This document shows, piece after piece, positions 24,932 through 32,768 of a stretch of 64,000 bases of DNA. The translations under genes were made by a program, and so were the position numbers. The notes beneath the pieces were generated by a model that saw only the letters and a list, made by a program, of their open reading frames with translations, was not told the origin of the DNA and did no database searches. The first letter of the stretch is position 1. Each line of letters opens with the position of its first letter. Source of the stretch: an uncultured Mycolicibacterium sp. (lineage in GTDB: Bacteria > Actinomycetota > Actinomycetes > Mycobacteriales > Mycobacteriaceae); contig NZ_CALDGS010000079.1 in NCBI RefSeq assembly GCF_937941905.1, positions 1-64,000 of the forward strand, written 5' to 3'.

Positions 24932-24970
24932 GGCTGCCTCCTCGTCTGGAATCGGTTTTTGCACAGGAGA

Positions 24971-25012
24971 ACTCACCGGTACGTTGCCGGTTTCGGCCGC
25001 GCACCGGTGAGT
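24971..25012. repeat. Stem-loop between amidohydrolase and FadE genes
   Basis: Perfect 10-base arms ACTCACCGGT (24971-24980) and ACCGGTGAGT (25003-25012) separated by 22 bases, in the 112-base gap 24932-25043. No U-run follows on the minus strand, so it may be an mRNA processing or attenuation hairpin rather than a full terminator. A 14-base palindrome CTAGCGGCCGCTAG (25034-25047) overlaps the stop of the amidohydrolase next to it. Confidence 0.5.
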
Positions 25013-25043
25013 CCGGCCGATGGTGTCGGCGAGCTAGCGGCCG

Positions 25044-26339
25044 CTAGTCACGGGCGCCGGTCACCGCCTTGGCGTTGGCCTGGAAATCGGCGAAGCTGGC
25101 GCCGGTCCTGTCCTTCTTCGACAACGCCCGGATGGAGACGTCGTGCCCCTCGACGGACTTGCGCAGGGCACCGACGGTGGCCTGCTCCCTGGGGATGTGC
25201 CGGAACGGGTCGAAGTGGTACCAGCGCATGGCGTTCTCGTGGGTGATCTTGTTGATCTCCTCGTCGGTCACGCCGTTCTCGGTGAAGACCGCCCACAGCT
25301 CCTCGGGGGCGTTGGGCCACATCGAGTCGCTGTGCGGGTAGTCCATCTCCCAGCAGATGTTGTCGATGCCGATGGCGTGCCGGTTGCGCACCCCGACCGG
25401 ATCGGAGATGAAGCAGGTCAGGAAGTGCTCACGGAACACCTCCGAGGGCAGCTTGCCGCCGAAGTCCTGATGGGTCCAGGTCGAGTGCATGTCGAAGGTG
25501 CGGTCCACCCGTTCGAGGAAGTACGGGATCCAGCCGGTACCGCCCTCGGACAGGCAGATCTTCAGATCCGGGTACCGCTTGATCGGCGCCGACCACAGCA
25601 GGTCCGCGGCGGCCTGCACGATGTTCATCGGTTGCAGGGTGATCATCACGTCCATCGGCGCGTCCGGGGCGGTGATCGCCAGCTTGCCCGACGACCCGAT
25701 GTGCACATTCAGCACCATGTCGCAGTCGCACAGCGCCTCCCACACCGGCTTCCAGTACTCCAGATCGTGGAAGCTCGGGTACCCCATCGTGGCCGGGTTC
25801 TCGGTGAACGTCAGTGCGTGGACGCCCTTTTCGCTGACCCGCCGGATCTCCGCGGCGCAGGCGACCGGATCCCAGATCACCGGCAGCGCCATCGGGATGA
25901 AGCGACCGGGATTCGAGGCGCACCACTCGTCGATGTGCCAGTCGTTGTAGGCGCGCACCAGCGCCAGCGAGAACTCGTGATCCTCGGTGGCGAACAGCCG
26001 TCCGGCGAATCCCGGGAACGACGGGAAGTTCAGCGTCGCCAGCACCCCGCCGGCACTCATGTCCTTGACCCGCTCGTTCGGGTCGTAGCAGCCGGGGCGG
26101 ATCTCGTCGAGCCCCTGGGGCTCGAGGCCGTACTCCTCCTTGGGCCGGCCCGCCACCGCGTTGAGGGCGACGTTCGGGATCACCACATCCCGGAACTGCC
26201 AGGTGTCCGATCCGTCCGGGTTGTGCACCAGCCGCGGCGCGTCGTCCAGGTACTTCGCCGGCAGGTGGTTCCGGAACATGTCCGGCGGCTCGACGATGTG
26301 ATCGTCCACGCTGATCAAGATCATGTCATCCATACGCAC
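25044..26339 (-). CDS. Amidohydrolase-2 family metal-dependent hydrolase
   Basis: A 431-residue amidohydrolase-2 enzyme. The metal motif VDDHIVEP is at the N-terminus, NVHIGSSG carries the mid-barrel His, and EMDYPHSDS holds the catalytic Asp, so the active site is complete. GTG at 26339 or ATG six bases later may start it. It is first of the minus operon down to 19416 and diverges from the Rieske oxygenase gene, with a GAGAAY palindrome between. It may hydrolyse or decarboxylate a ring-cleavage or acid intermediate; the substrate is unknown. Confidence 0.92.
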   Translation of the reverse strand: MRMDDMILISVDDHIVEPPDMFRNHLPAKYLDDAPRLVHNPDGSDTWQFRDVVIPNVALNAVAGRPKEEYGLEPQGLDEIRPGCYDPNERVKDMSAGGVLATLNFPSFPGFAGRLFATEDHEFSLALVRAYNDWHIDEWCASNPGRFIPMALPVIWDPVACAAEIRRVSEKGVHALTFTENPATMGYPSFHDLEYWKPVWEALCDCDMVLNVHIGSSGKLAITAPDAPMDVMITLQPMNIVQAAADLLWSAPIKRYPDLKICLSEGGTGWIPYFLERVDRTFDMHSTWTHQDFGGKLPSEVFREHFLTCFISDPVGVRNRHAIGIDNICWEMDYPHSDSMWPNAPEELWAVFTENGVTDEEINKITHENAMRWYHFDPFRHIPREQATVGALRKSVEGHDVSIRALSKKDRTGASFADFQANAKAVTGARD

Positions 26340-26395
26340 GGCCGCAGCCTCCCGTCGCGTTGACCCAGCTGTGTTCTCTACCTGTGGAAACTAGC

Positions 26396-26412
26396 TTCTC
26401 CCCTGTCGAGAA
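26396..26412. promoter_or_regulatory. Reversed half-site pair near amidohydrolase promoter
   Basis: TTCTC (26396-26400) and GAGAA (26408-26412) face outward around seven bases, in the 294-base divergent gap 26340-26633. The half-sites match those of the GAGAAY palindrome but are in the opposite arrangement. It could be a second, weaker site for the same regulator on the amidohydrolase side, or chance. Confidence 0.3.
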
Positions 26413-26532
26413 TCAACGTTTGACGGCGATCCCGGCCGCGATCACCTGCGGTTCGGCGCCGCATTCGGCCCACCCGTCACGACCGGGCCGTTGACCGGAT
26501 TCGAAAAAGCTGGAAATGTATTAGTCGCAAAT

Positions 26533-26547
26533 GAGAACATGATTCTC
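26533..26547. promoter_or_regulatory. GAGAAY palindrome, copy D
   Basis: GAGAACATGATTCTC within the longer ATGAGAACATGATTCTCAT, in which the outer seven bases on each side pair. It lies 86 bases before the Rieske oxygenase ATG at 26634, in the divergent gap shared with the amidohydrolase at 26339. The rest of the 26340-26633 gap holds no gene that I can support. Confidence 0.65.
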
Positions 26548-26633
26548 ATCAGCGAGAGGAGTCCCACCGTGCGGGCGGCCGCCGGCGTCCCCTCGCCCAC
26601 CGCGTCTTGCGCCGACCAGGAGAGGTAACCAAC

Positions 26634-27968
26634 ATGCCGCATTTCCCGAAACCCGCCGCGGGAAGCTGGACCGAGAACTGGCCCGAGCTCGGCACCGGGC
26701 CGGTGGACTACTCCGACTCCATCGACCCGGAGCACTTCAAGCTCGAGCAGGAGGCGATCTTCCGTCGCACCTGGCTCAACGTGGGCCGGGTGGAACGGCT
26801 GCCCAAGGTCGGCAGTTACTTCACCAAGGAGATGCCGTCGGTCGGGCGCGGCACCTCGATCCTCGTCGTCAAGGACAAGGACGGCACCGTCCGCGCCTTC
26901 TACAACCTGTGCCGGCACCGCGGCAACAAGCTGGTGTGGAACGACTACCCCGGCAACGAGGTGTCCGGCACCTGCCGGCAGTTCACCTGCAAGTACCACG
27001 CCTGGCGGTACGCGCTCGACGGCGAGCTCACCTTCATCCAGCAGGAGGAGGAGTTCTTCGACGTCGACAAGAAGAACTACGGCCTCAAGCCGATCCGCTG
27101 CGAGGTGTGGGAGGGCTTCATCTTCGTCAACTTCGACGACCACGCCGAGCCGTTGATCGACTACCTCGGCCCGTTCGCCAAGGGCCTGGAGGGCTACCCC
27201 TTCCACGAGATGACCGAGGTGTACAGCTACCGCGCGGAGATCAACTCCAACTGGAAGCTGTTCATCGACGCGTTCACCGAGTTCTACCACGCACCGGTGC
27301 TGCACAATAAGCAGGCCGTCAAGGAGGAGGCGGAGAAGCTCGCCAAGTACGGCTACGAGGCGCTGCACTACGACATCAAGGACCAGCACTCGATGATCTC
27401 GTCCTGGGGCGGGATGAGCCCGCCCAAGGACCTGAGCATGGTCAAGCCGATCGAGCGCAAGCTGCGCAGTGGCCTGTTCGGACCGTGGGATCGCCCGGAT
27501 GTCAAGGGATTACGGCCGGATGAGCTGCCGCCGGCGGTCAACCCGTCCCGGGCGCCGGTGTGGGGCCAGGACAGCTTCGAGTTCTTCCCCAACTTCACCC
27601 TGCTGATCTGGGCGCCGGGCTGGTACCTGACCTACCACTACTGGCCCACCGAGGTGGACAAGCACATCTTCGAGGCCTCGCTGTACTTCGTGCCGCCCAA
27701 GAACGCGCGGCAGCGGCTGGCCCAGGAACTCGCGGCGGTGACGTTCAAGGAGTACGCGCTGCAGGACGCCAACACCCTGGAGGCGACCCAGACCCAGATC
27801 GGCACCCGCGCGGTACTGGAGTTCCCGCTGTGCGACCAGGAGGTCCTGCTGCGGCACCTGCACCACACCGCACACCGCTACGTCGACCGTTACAAGAAGG
27901 AAATCGCCGGCAAGGCCGCCGCCAACGGCGCGGCGAACCAGGACACCAGGAGCGTGGCCCATGCCTGA
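26634..27968 (+). CDS. Rieske-type ring-hydroxylating oxygenase, catalytic subunit
   Basis: A 444-residue oxygenase alpha subunit. The Rieske domain has CRHRGN and, about 20 residues later, CKYHAW (Cys-x-His, Cys-x2-His). The mononuclear iron site follows in AFTEFYHAPVLH. ATG at 26634 is preceded by AGGAGAGG. It would hydroxylate or N/O-demethylate an aromatic or alicyclic substrate using electrons from a ferredoxin. No beta subunit is next to it; the following gene encodes a 113-residue helical protein instead. No reductase is in this operon, so the Rieske ferredoxin at 4648 or an outside system may supply electrons. Confidence 0.93.
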   Translation: MPHFPKPAAGSWTENWPELGTGPVDYSDSIDPEHFKLEQEAIFRRTWLNVGRVERLPKVGSYFTKEMPSVGRGTSILVVKDKDGTVRAFYNLCRHRGNKLVWNDYPGNEVSGTCRQFTCKYHAWRYALDGELTFIQQEEEFFDVDKKNYGLKPIRCEVWEGFIFVNFDDHAEPLIDYLGPFAKGLEGYPFHEMTEVYSYRAEINSNWKLFIDAFTEFYHAPVLHNKQAVKEEAEKLAKYGYEALHYDIKDQHSMISSWGGMSPPKDLSMVKPIERKLRSGLFGPWDRPDVKGLRPDELPPAVNPSRAPVWGQDSFEFFPNFTLLIWAPGWYLTYHYWPTEVDKHIFEASLYFVPPKNARQRLAQELAAVTFKEYALQDANTLEATQTQIGTRAVLEFPLCDQEVLLRHLHHTAHRYVDRYKKEIAGKAAANGAANQDTRSVAHA

Positions 27969-28302
27969 CACCGACAAGAAGCTGCCGCCCGAGTTCGCCG
28001 ACCTGGAGCGGTTCTCCGCCTGGTGCCTGGCCACCGAGCCGGAACGCTACGGCAAGCGGCTGGCGTCCTCGATGGAGGAGATGCAGGAGTTCTACGAGGC
28101 CGCCATGGCCCGGCTCGACGACGCGATCGACTACATCGACTCGCGGTACACGCTGGACCGGCTGTCCGAGGACGCCCGCAACCTCATGCACCTGATGCAG
28201 TCACTGGTGATGGTCAGCTTCCCGGTGGAGGTGTGGAAGCAGCCGCGCGTGGTCGACAGCGGTGCGGCCTGGCTCGAGGTGGTCAAGGAGCCGGTGGTCT
28301 GA
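27961..28302 (+). CDS. Small helical protein linked to the Rieske oxygenase, unknown function
   Basis: A 113-residue, strongly acidic and helical protein (MPDTDKKLPPEFADLERF..., then EEMQEFYEAAMARLDDAIDY). It overlaps the end of the oxygenase gene by eight bases, so it is co-translated with it. It does not look like the usual NTF2-fold beta subunit of ring-hydroxylating oxygenases. I recognise no domain. It may be a small structural or assembly partner of the oxygenase. Confidence 0.75.
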   Translation: MPDTDKKLPPEFADLERFSAWCLATEPERYGKRLASSMEEMQEFYEAAMARLDDAIDYIDSRYTLDRLSEDARNLMHLMQSLVMVSFPVEVWKQPRVVDSGAAWLEVVKEPVV

Positions 28303-28304
28303 GC

Positions 28305-29531
28305 GTGCTGACGATCAAGGCGGCCGGGCTGCTCGACGTCGATGCCGGGGAGATCGTTCGCCCCGGCATCGTCCGTATCGAGGACGATCGGATCACCGCC
28401 GTCGGGTCGGACGCGGCCGGATCCGACGGCGAGGTCATCGATCTCGGCGCGGCGATACTGCTGCCCGGCCTGATGGACATGGAGGTCAACCTGCTCATGG
28501 GCGGGCGCGGGGAGAACCCCGGCCTGTCCCAGGTGCAGGACGATCCGCCCACCCGGGTGCTGCGCGCGGTCGGCAACGCCCGGCGCACCCTGCGCGCCGG
28601 GTTCACCACCGTGCGCAACCTCGGACTGTTCGTCAAGACCGGCGGTTACCTGCTCGACGTCGCGCTGGCCCGGGCCATCGACGCCGGCTGGATCGAGGGG
28701 CCGCGGATCGTGCCGGCCGGGCACGCCATCACCCCGACCGGCGGCCACCTGGACCCGACGATGTTCGCCGCCTTCATGCCCGGGGTGCTGGACCTGACGG
28801 TCGAGGAGGGCATCGCCAACGGCGTCGACGAGGTGCGTCGCGCGGTGCGCTACCAGATCAAGCACGGCGCCCAGGTGATCAAGGTGTGCTGTTCCGGCGG
28901 GGTGATGAGCCTCACCGGAGCGCCCGGGGCGCAACACTATTCCGACGACGAACTGCGGGCGATCGTCGACGAGGCGCACCGGCGCGGGCTGAAAGTGGCC
29001 GCACACACCCACGGCGCCGAGGCGGTCAAACACGCCGTGGCGTGCGGCATCGACTGCATCGAACACGGCTTCCTGATGGACGACGAGGCCATCGCCGCCC
29101 TGGTCGACAACGACCGGTTCCTGGTCAGCACCCGCCGGCTGGCCGAGGCGATGGATGTCTCGCACGCGCCGAAGGCGTTGCGGGACAAAGCCGCCGAGAT
29201 GTTCCCGAAGTCACGCACCTCGATCCTGGCCGCCTACGAGGCCGGGGTGAAGATCGCCGTCGGCACCGACGCACCGGCGATCCCGCACGGCCGCAACGCC
29301 GACGAACTGGTCACCCTGGTCGAGTGGGGGCTGCCGCCCGCGGCGGTACTGCGGGCGGCCACCGTCACCGCCGCGGAACTCATCGACCGCCCGGACCTGG
29401 GTCGGCTCGCCCCCGGCTGCCTGGCCGACGTGATCGCCGTACCGGGTGATCCACTGACCGACATCAGCGTTACACAGAACGTCAAATTTGTAATGAAGGG
29501 CGGTAAGGTCTTCCGACATGACGCGAACTGA
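28305..29531 (+). CDS. Imidazolonepropionase/prolidase-like amidohydrolase lacking the HxH metal motif
   Basis: A 408-residue amidohydrolase of the imidazolonepropionase-like type, GTG start at 28305. Kept residues: Lys193 in VIKVCC (normally carbamylated), His in HTHGAEA (234-236), His254 in IEHG and Asp322 in GTDAP. The first metal motif, normally HVH or similar after PGLID, reads MEVN (Glu60, Asn62), so both histidines are lost. The remaining site could hold one metal or act without it. It stands three bases after the small protein gene and overlaps the SnoaL-like gene by 14 bases. Confidence 0.88.
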   Translation: MLTIKAAGLLDVDAGEIVRPGIVRIEDDRITAVGSDAAGSDGEVIDLGAAILLPGLMDMEVNLLMGGRGENPGLSQVQDDPPTRVLRAVGNARRTLRAGFTTVRNLGLFVKTGGYLLDVALARAIDAGWIEGPRIVPAGHAITPTGGHLDPTMFAAFMPGVLDLTVEEGIANGVDEVRRAVRYQIKHGAQVIKVCCSGGVMSLTGAPGAQHYSDDELRAIVDEAHRRGLKVAAHTHGAEAVKHAVACGIDCIEHGFLMDDEAIAALVDNDRFLVSTRRLAEAMDVSHAPKALRDKAAEMFPKSRTSILAAYEAGVKIAVGTDAPAIPHGRNADELVTLVEWGLPPAAVLRAATVTAAELIDRPDLGRLAPGCLADVIAVPGDPLTDISVTQNVKFVMKGGKVFRHDAN

Positions 29532-29946
29532 CGATCTCGTCGAGATCCAGCAGCTGCTCGCCAAATACGCGGTCACCATCACCCAGGGCGACATCGACGG
29601 GCTCATCTCGGTCTTCACCCCCGACGGCACCTACAGCGCGTTCGGCTCGACCTACACGCTGGCCCGGTTCCCGGACCTCGTCGAGGCCGCGCCCAAGGGG
29701 CTGTTCATGACCGGAACCTCGTTGGTGCAGTTCGATCCGGACGACCCCGACCGGGCCACCGGCACCCAGCCGCTGTGCTTCATCGAACACTCCAAGCACG
29801 ACATGCGGATCGGCTACTACAACGACACCTACGTCCGCACCCCGGAGGGCTGGCGGCTGCGCACCCGGTCGATGACCTTCATCCGCCGCAGCGGTGCCCA
29901 CGATTCGGGCCGGCCGCACGCGATCGGACGACCGGAGGCCGGATGA
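29518..29946 (+). CDS. SnoaL/NTF2-fold protein
   Basis: A 142-residue protein with the NTF2-like cone fold: DLVEIQQLLAKYAVTITQGDIDGLISVFTPDGTYSAFG at the N-terminus and GWRLRTRSMTFIRRSG at the end. Relatives include SnoaL-like cyclases, ketosteroid isomerase-like enzymes and oxygenase beta subunits. Because a Rieske oxygenase is three genes upstream, it could act as its beta-like partner or as an isomerase/dehydratase. It overlaps its neighbours on both sides. Confidence 0.82.
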   Translation: MTRTDDLVEIQQLLAKYAVTITQGDIDGLISVFTPDGTYSAFGSTYTLARFPDLVEAAPKGLFMTGTSLVQFDPDDPDRATGTQPLCFIEHSKHDMRIGYYNDTYVRTPEGWRLRTRSMTFIRRSGAHDSGRPHAIGRPEAG

Positions 29947-31076
29947 CCACCACCGTCCCCACCGAGTCCACCGCGGAGTTCCGCTCCCGGCTGTCGGCCT
30001 GGCTCGACGAACACGACCTCGCCCCGCCGCCCGGGGAGCACGGCCTCGAGGCGACCATGCGCCAGTTCTTCCGGGTGCAGCGCGCCCTCTACGAAGCGGG
30101 CTGGAACCGCTACGGCTGGCCGGAGCACGCCGGCGGGCTGGGCGGGCCCGCCATCCTGCGGGCCGTGGTCGGTGAGGAGGTGGTCGGGCGCCGCCTGGCC
30201 GAGCCCGGACCGTACTCGATGCTCGAGGTGCTCGCCCCGACGATGATCGACTACGCCACACCGGAACTGGCCGCCGAGATGCTGCCGAAGCTGCTGCGCG
30301 GCGAGGAGCTGTGGTGCCAGGGCTTCTCCGAGCCCGGCTCGGGCAGCGATCTGGCGTCGCTGTCGACCCGGGCCACCCCGCGCGGCGACCAGTGGGTGAT
30401 CAACGGCCAGAAGGTGTGGACGAGCTTCGCGCAGTTCTCCCGGCGCTGCGTACTGCTCACCCGCACCGGTGATGCCGGCACCCCCGACCACGAGGCGATC
30501 ACCGCGTTCTTCGTCGATCTGGACAGCCCGGGCATCACGGTGCGCCCGCTGCACACCATGCACGGCGTCGACGAGTTCTGCGAGGTGTACTTCGACGACG
30601 TCGTCGTCGACGCGAGCCGGATGCTGGGCCGGCCCGGCGACGGCTGGCGGCTGGCGATGGACCTGCTGCCCTACGAGCGCTCGACCTGCTTCTGGCAGCG
30701 CATCGCCTACCTGTACTCGCGGCTCGACGCACTCATCGCCGAGGTCAAGCACCGGGGTGCGACGGTCGACGCCGACCTCGGCGAGGTCTATCTGGCGCTG
30801 CACACCCTGCGCTGCCGGTCGCGGGCCACCGCGCACCGGTTGTCCGACGGGCACCGGCTCGGCCCGGAGACCTCCATCGACAAGGTGCTGCTGGCCGGCG
30901 CCGAGCAGCAGTTCTACGACACGGTGCGCGATCTGCTGCCCGGGGTGATCGAACTCGACGGCACCGACTGGCGTCCGGAGTTCCTGTACTCGCGGGCCGC
31001 CACCATCTACGGCGGCACCGCGGAGGTGCAGCGCAACATCATCGCCCGGCGCCTGCTGGACCTTCCGAAGGAGTGA
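29943..31076 (+). CDS. Acyl-CoA dehydrogenase (FadE), full-length subunit of a pair
   Basis: A 377-residue acyl-CoA dehydrogenase with GFSEPGSGSDLASLSTRA, the INGQKVWTSFAQ strand and IYGGTAEVQRNIIARRL at the end (Gly in the YEGT position). The ATG at 29943 overlaps the stop of the SnoaL-like gene, and its own stop overlaps the start of a short FadE. The two should form a heteromeric enzyme, as for the pair at 2-2170. Confidence 0.92.
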   Translation: MTTTVPTESTAEFRSRLSAWLDEHDLAPPPGEHGLEATMRQFFRVQRALYEAGWNRYGWPEHAGGLGGPAILRAVVGEEVVGRRLAEPGPYSMLEVLAPTMIDYATPELAAEMLPKLLRGEELWCQGFSEPGSGSDLASLSTRATPRGDQWVINGQKVWTSFAQFSRRCVLLTRTGDAGTPDHEAITAFFVDLDSPGITVRPLHTMHGVDEFCEVYFDDVVVDASRMLGRPGDGWRLAMDLLPYERSTCFWQRIAYLYSRLDALIAEVKHRGATVDADLGEVYLALHTLRCRSRATAHRLSDGHRLGPETSIDKVLLAGAEQQFYDTVRDLLPGVIELDGTDWRPEFLYSRAATIYGGTAEVQRNIIARRLLDLPKE

Positions 31077-31873
31077 GCGTGGACCAACAGTCGCTGCAGC
31101 TGCTCGAGGGCACGCTGCGCAAGACGATGCTCGCCAAGTCCGGTCCCGAGCTCGATACGGCGCTGGCCGAGCTGGGCTGGGCCGACATGCTCGACGACAT
31201 GCCCGACGACGCGATCCGGCTGGTCTTCCGGCTGCTCGGCGAAACCGGTTCGCACGCCTCGGTGCTCAACGACGTCATCCTGGAGACCATCGGTGCGCTG
31301 CCCGGCGGCACCCCGCCCATGCCGTACGCCGGCAACCGCTGGGTGATCTGGGAGCGCACCGCGCCGCCGGCCGACCATCCGGTGCTCGGTGGGCTGCCGC
31401 TGCGCGAGGTGCCGGACGGGGAGACCATGCGGCTCGGGGAGGCGCGGCGCGCGGTGGGCTGGTGGCTGGTCGGCTCGGCGCGGGCGATGCTGGATCTGGC
31501 CCGCCGGCATGCCCTGGACCGGGTGCAGTTCGGCCGGCCGATCGCGTCGTTCCAGGCGGTGCGGCACCGGCTGGCCGAGACCCTGGTGGCGATCGAGGGC
31601 GCCGAGGCCGCGCTGCAGCTGCCGCAGTCGGAGAACCCGGACCTGACCGCGCTGCTGGCCAAGGCCGCCGCCGGCAAGGCCGCGCTCACCGCGGCCCGCA
31701 ACTGCCAGCAGGTGCTCGGCGGGCTCGGGTTCACCGCCGAACACGAACTGCACCACCACGTCAAACGGGTGTTGGTGCTCGACGGCCTGCTCAACAGCAC
31801 CGCCGAGATCACCCGAAAGGTGGGCGGCGGGCTGCGCGCCCGCGGATCGGCGCCGCGGCTGGCCACCCTGTAG
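31073..31873 (+). CDS. Short acyl-CoA dehydrogenase-like subunit
   Basis: A 266-residue FadE-like protein, about 70 percent of the usual length. The N-terminal helical domain and the central beta-domain are reduced; the C-terminal helical domain is clear (RRHALDRVQFGRPIASFQAVRHRLAETL and QVLGGLGFTAEHELHHHVKRVL). The FAD-loop motif is absent. It starts inside the stop of the full-length FadE (GTGA), so it looks like the non-catalytic beta partner in an alpha-beta pair and not a broken gene. Confidence 0.85.
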   Translation: MSVDQQSLQLLEGTLRKTMLAKSGPELDTALAELGWADMLDDMPDDAIRLVFRLLGETGSHASVLNDVILETIGALPGGTPPMPYAGNRWVIWERTAPPADHPVLGGLPLREVPDGETMRLGEARRAVGWWLVGSARAMLDLARRHALDRVQFGRPIASFQAVRHRLAETLVAIEGAEAALQLPQSENPDLTALLAKAAAGKAALTAARNCQQVLGGLGFTAEHELHHHVKRVLVLDGLLNSTAEITRKVGGGLRARGSAPRLATL

Positions 31874-31890
31874 CGCGCCGCGATCGGTCG

Positions 31891-31920
31891 GTCACCCGGG
31901 TTCCGGCGTCGGTGGGTGAC
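31891..31920. terminator. Possible hairpin between converging genes
   Basis: GTCACCC (31891-31897) pairs with GGGTGAC (31914-31920) in the 104-base gap between the short FadE (stop 31873) and the crotonase on the other strand (stop 31978). A GC-rich second hairpin may follow. There is no T-run, so function as a terminator is only suggested by position. Confidence 0.35.
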
Positions 31921-31977
31921 GGCCCGGGGTTGGTGGCGCCGGGCCGGCAGCGCCGGTGGGCCGTCCCGACCCCGCGG

Positions 31978-32760
31978 CTACTGGATATTGGCCTTCATCC
32001 CGTCGAGGTTGACCAGCACCGGCCAGCCGCCGACGGTCATCGCGTTGCCGTGCCCGGTCTGGTGGATGTCGAACACCGCCTGGACGGCCGCGTAGAAGCC
32101 CTGGATGTCCAGCGTCTGGTTGACCGCCCGTTTGGCCTGGCGCAGACCGAAGGCCGGCATCCGGGCGATCTGCTCGGCGAGCGCCCGGGTCTCGGCGTCG
32201 AGCCGGTCCCGGGGCACCACCCTGTTGACCATGCCGGTCTTCTCCACCTCCTCGGCGGTCATCGGGCGGCCGGTGAACAGGATCTCCTTGGCCTTGCGCG
32301 GTCCGAGTTCCCAGGTGTGACCGTGGTATTCGACGCCGCCGATGCCCATCAGCACGACCGGGTCGGAGAACAGCGCGTCGTCGGCGGCGATGATCAGGTC
32401 GCACGGCCAGCACAGCAGCAGCCCGCCGGAGATGCACCGGCCCTGCACGGCGGCGATGGAGGGCTTGGGCACGTTGCGCCAGCGCAGCGAGTACTCCAGG
32501 TAACGGCGGGCCTCGTGGGTGTAGATGAACTCCAGGGTGAGCTTGTCCGGCACCGGGCCGCCGCCCTTGAGATCGTGGCCGGCGGAGAAGTGTTTGCCGT
32601 TGGCGCGCAGGATGATCACCGCGACCTCGGGGTCCTCGGCCGCGCGGGTCCAGGCGGCGTCGAGTTCGTCGAGCAGCTCCGGGTTCTGGGCATTGGCCGC
32701 ATCCGGGCGGTTGAGCGTGATGGTGGCGATGCGATCGTCGACCTCGTACTCGATGTACAC
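31978..32760 (-). CDS. Enoyl-CoA hydratase/isomerase (crotonase) family protein
   Basis: A 260-residue crotonase. GTG at 32760 has GAGGA five bases upstream; longer frames run into the FadE gene. The oxyanion-hole segment HFSAGHDLKGG and the second segment QGRCISGGLLLCWPCDL are visible. The two Glu residues of classical hydratases are not present at the aligned positions (GGLLL and SDPVV in place of GGCEL and PEI), so the reaction may be isomerisation, hydrolysis or C-C bond chemistry. It follows a FadE gene after eight bases. Confidence 0.87.
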   Translation of the reverse strand: MYIEYEVDDRIATITLNRPDAANAQNPELLDELDAAWTRAAEDPEVAVIILRANGKHFSAGHDLKGGGPVPDKLTLEFIYTHEARRYLEYSLRWRNVPKPSIAAVQGRCISGGLLLCWPCDLIIAADDALFSDPVVLMGIGGVEYHGHTWELGPRKAKEILFTGRPMTAEEVEKTGMVNRVVPRDRLDAETRALAEQIARMPAFGLRQAKRAVNQTLDIQGFYAAVQAVFDIHQTGHGNAMTVGGWPVLVNLDGMKANIQ

Positions 32761-32768
32761 GTGCGTCC

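Noticed and set aside
31073..31873. Short FadE as a frameshifted or truncated pseudogene
   Set aside because: It has a coupled start and stop, no remains of the missing domain in other frames, and a layout consistent with beta partners of heteromeric FadE enzymes.
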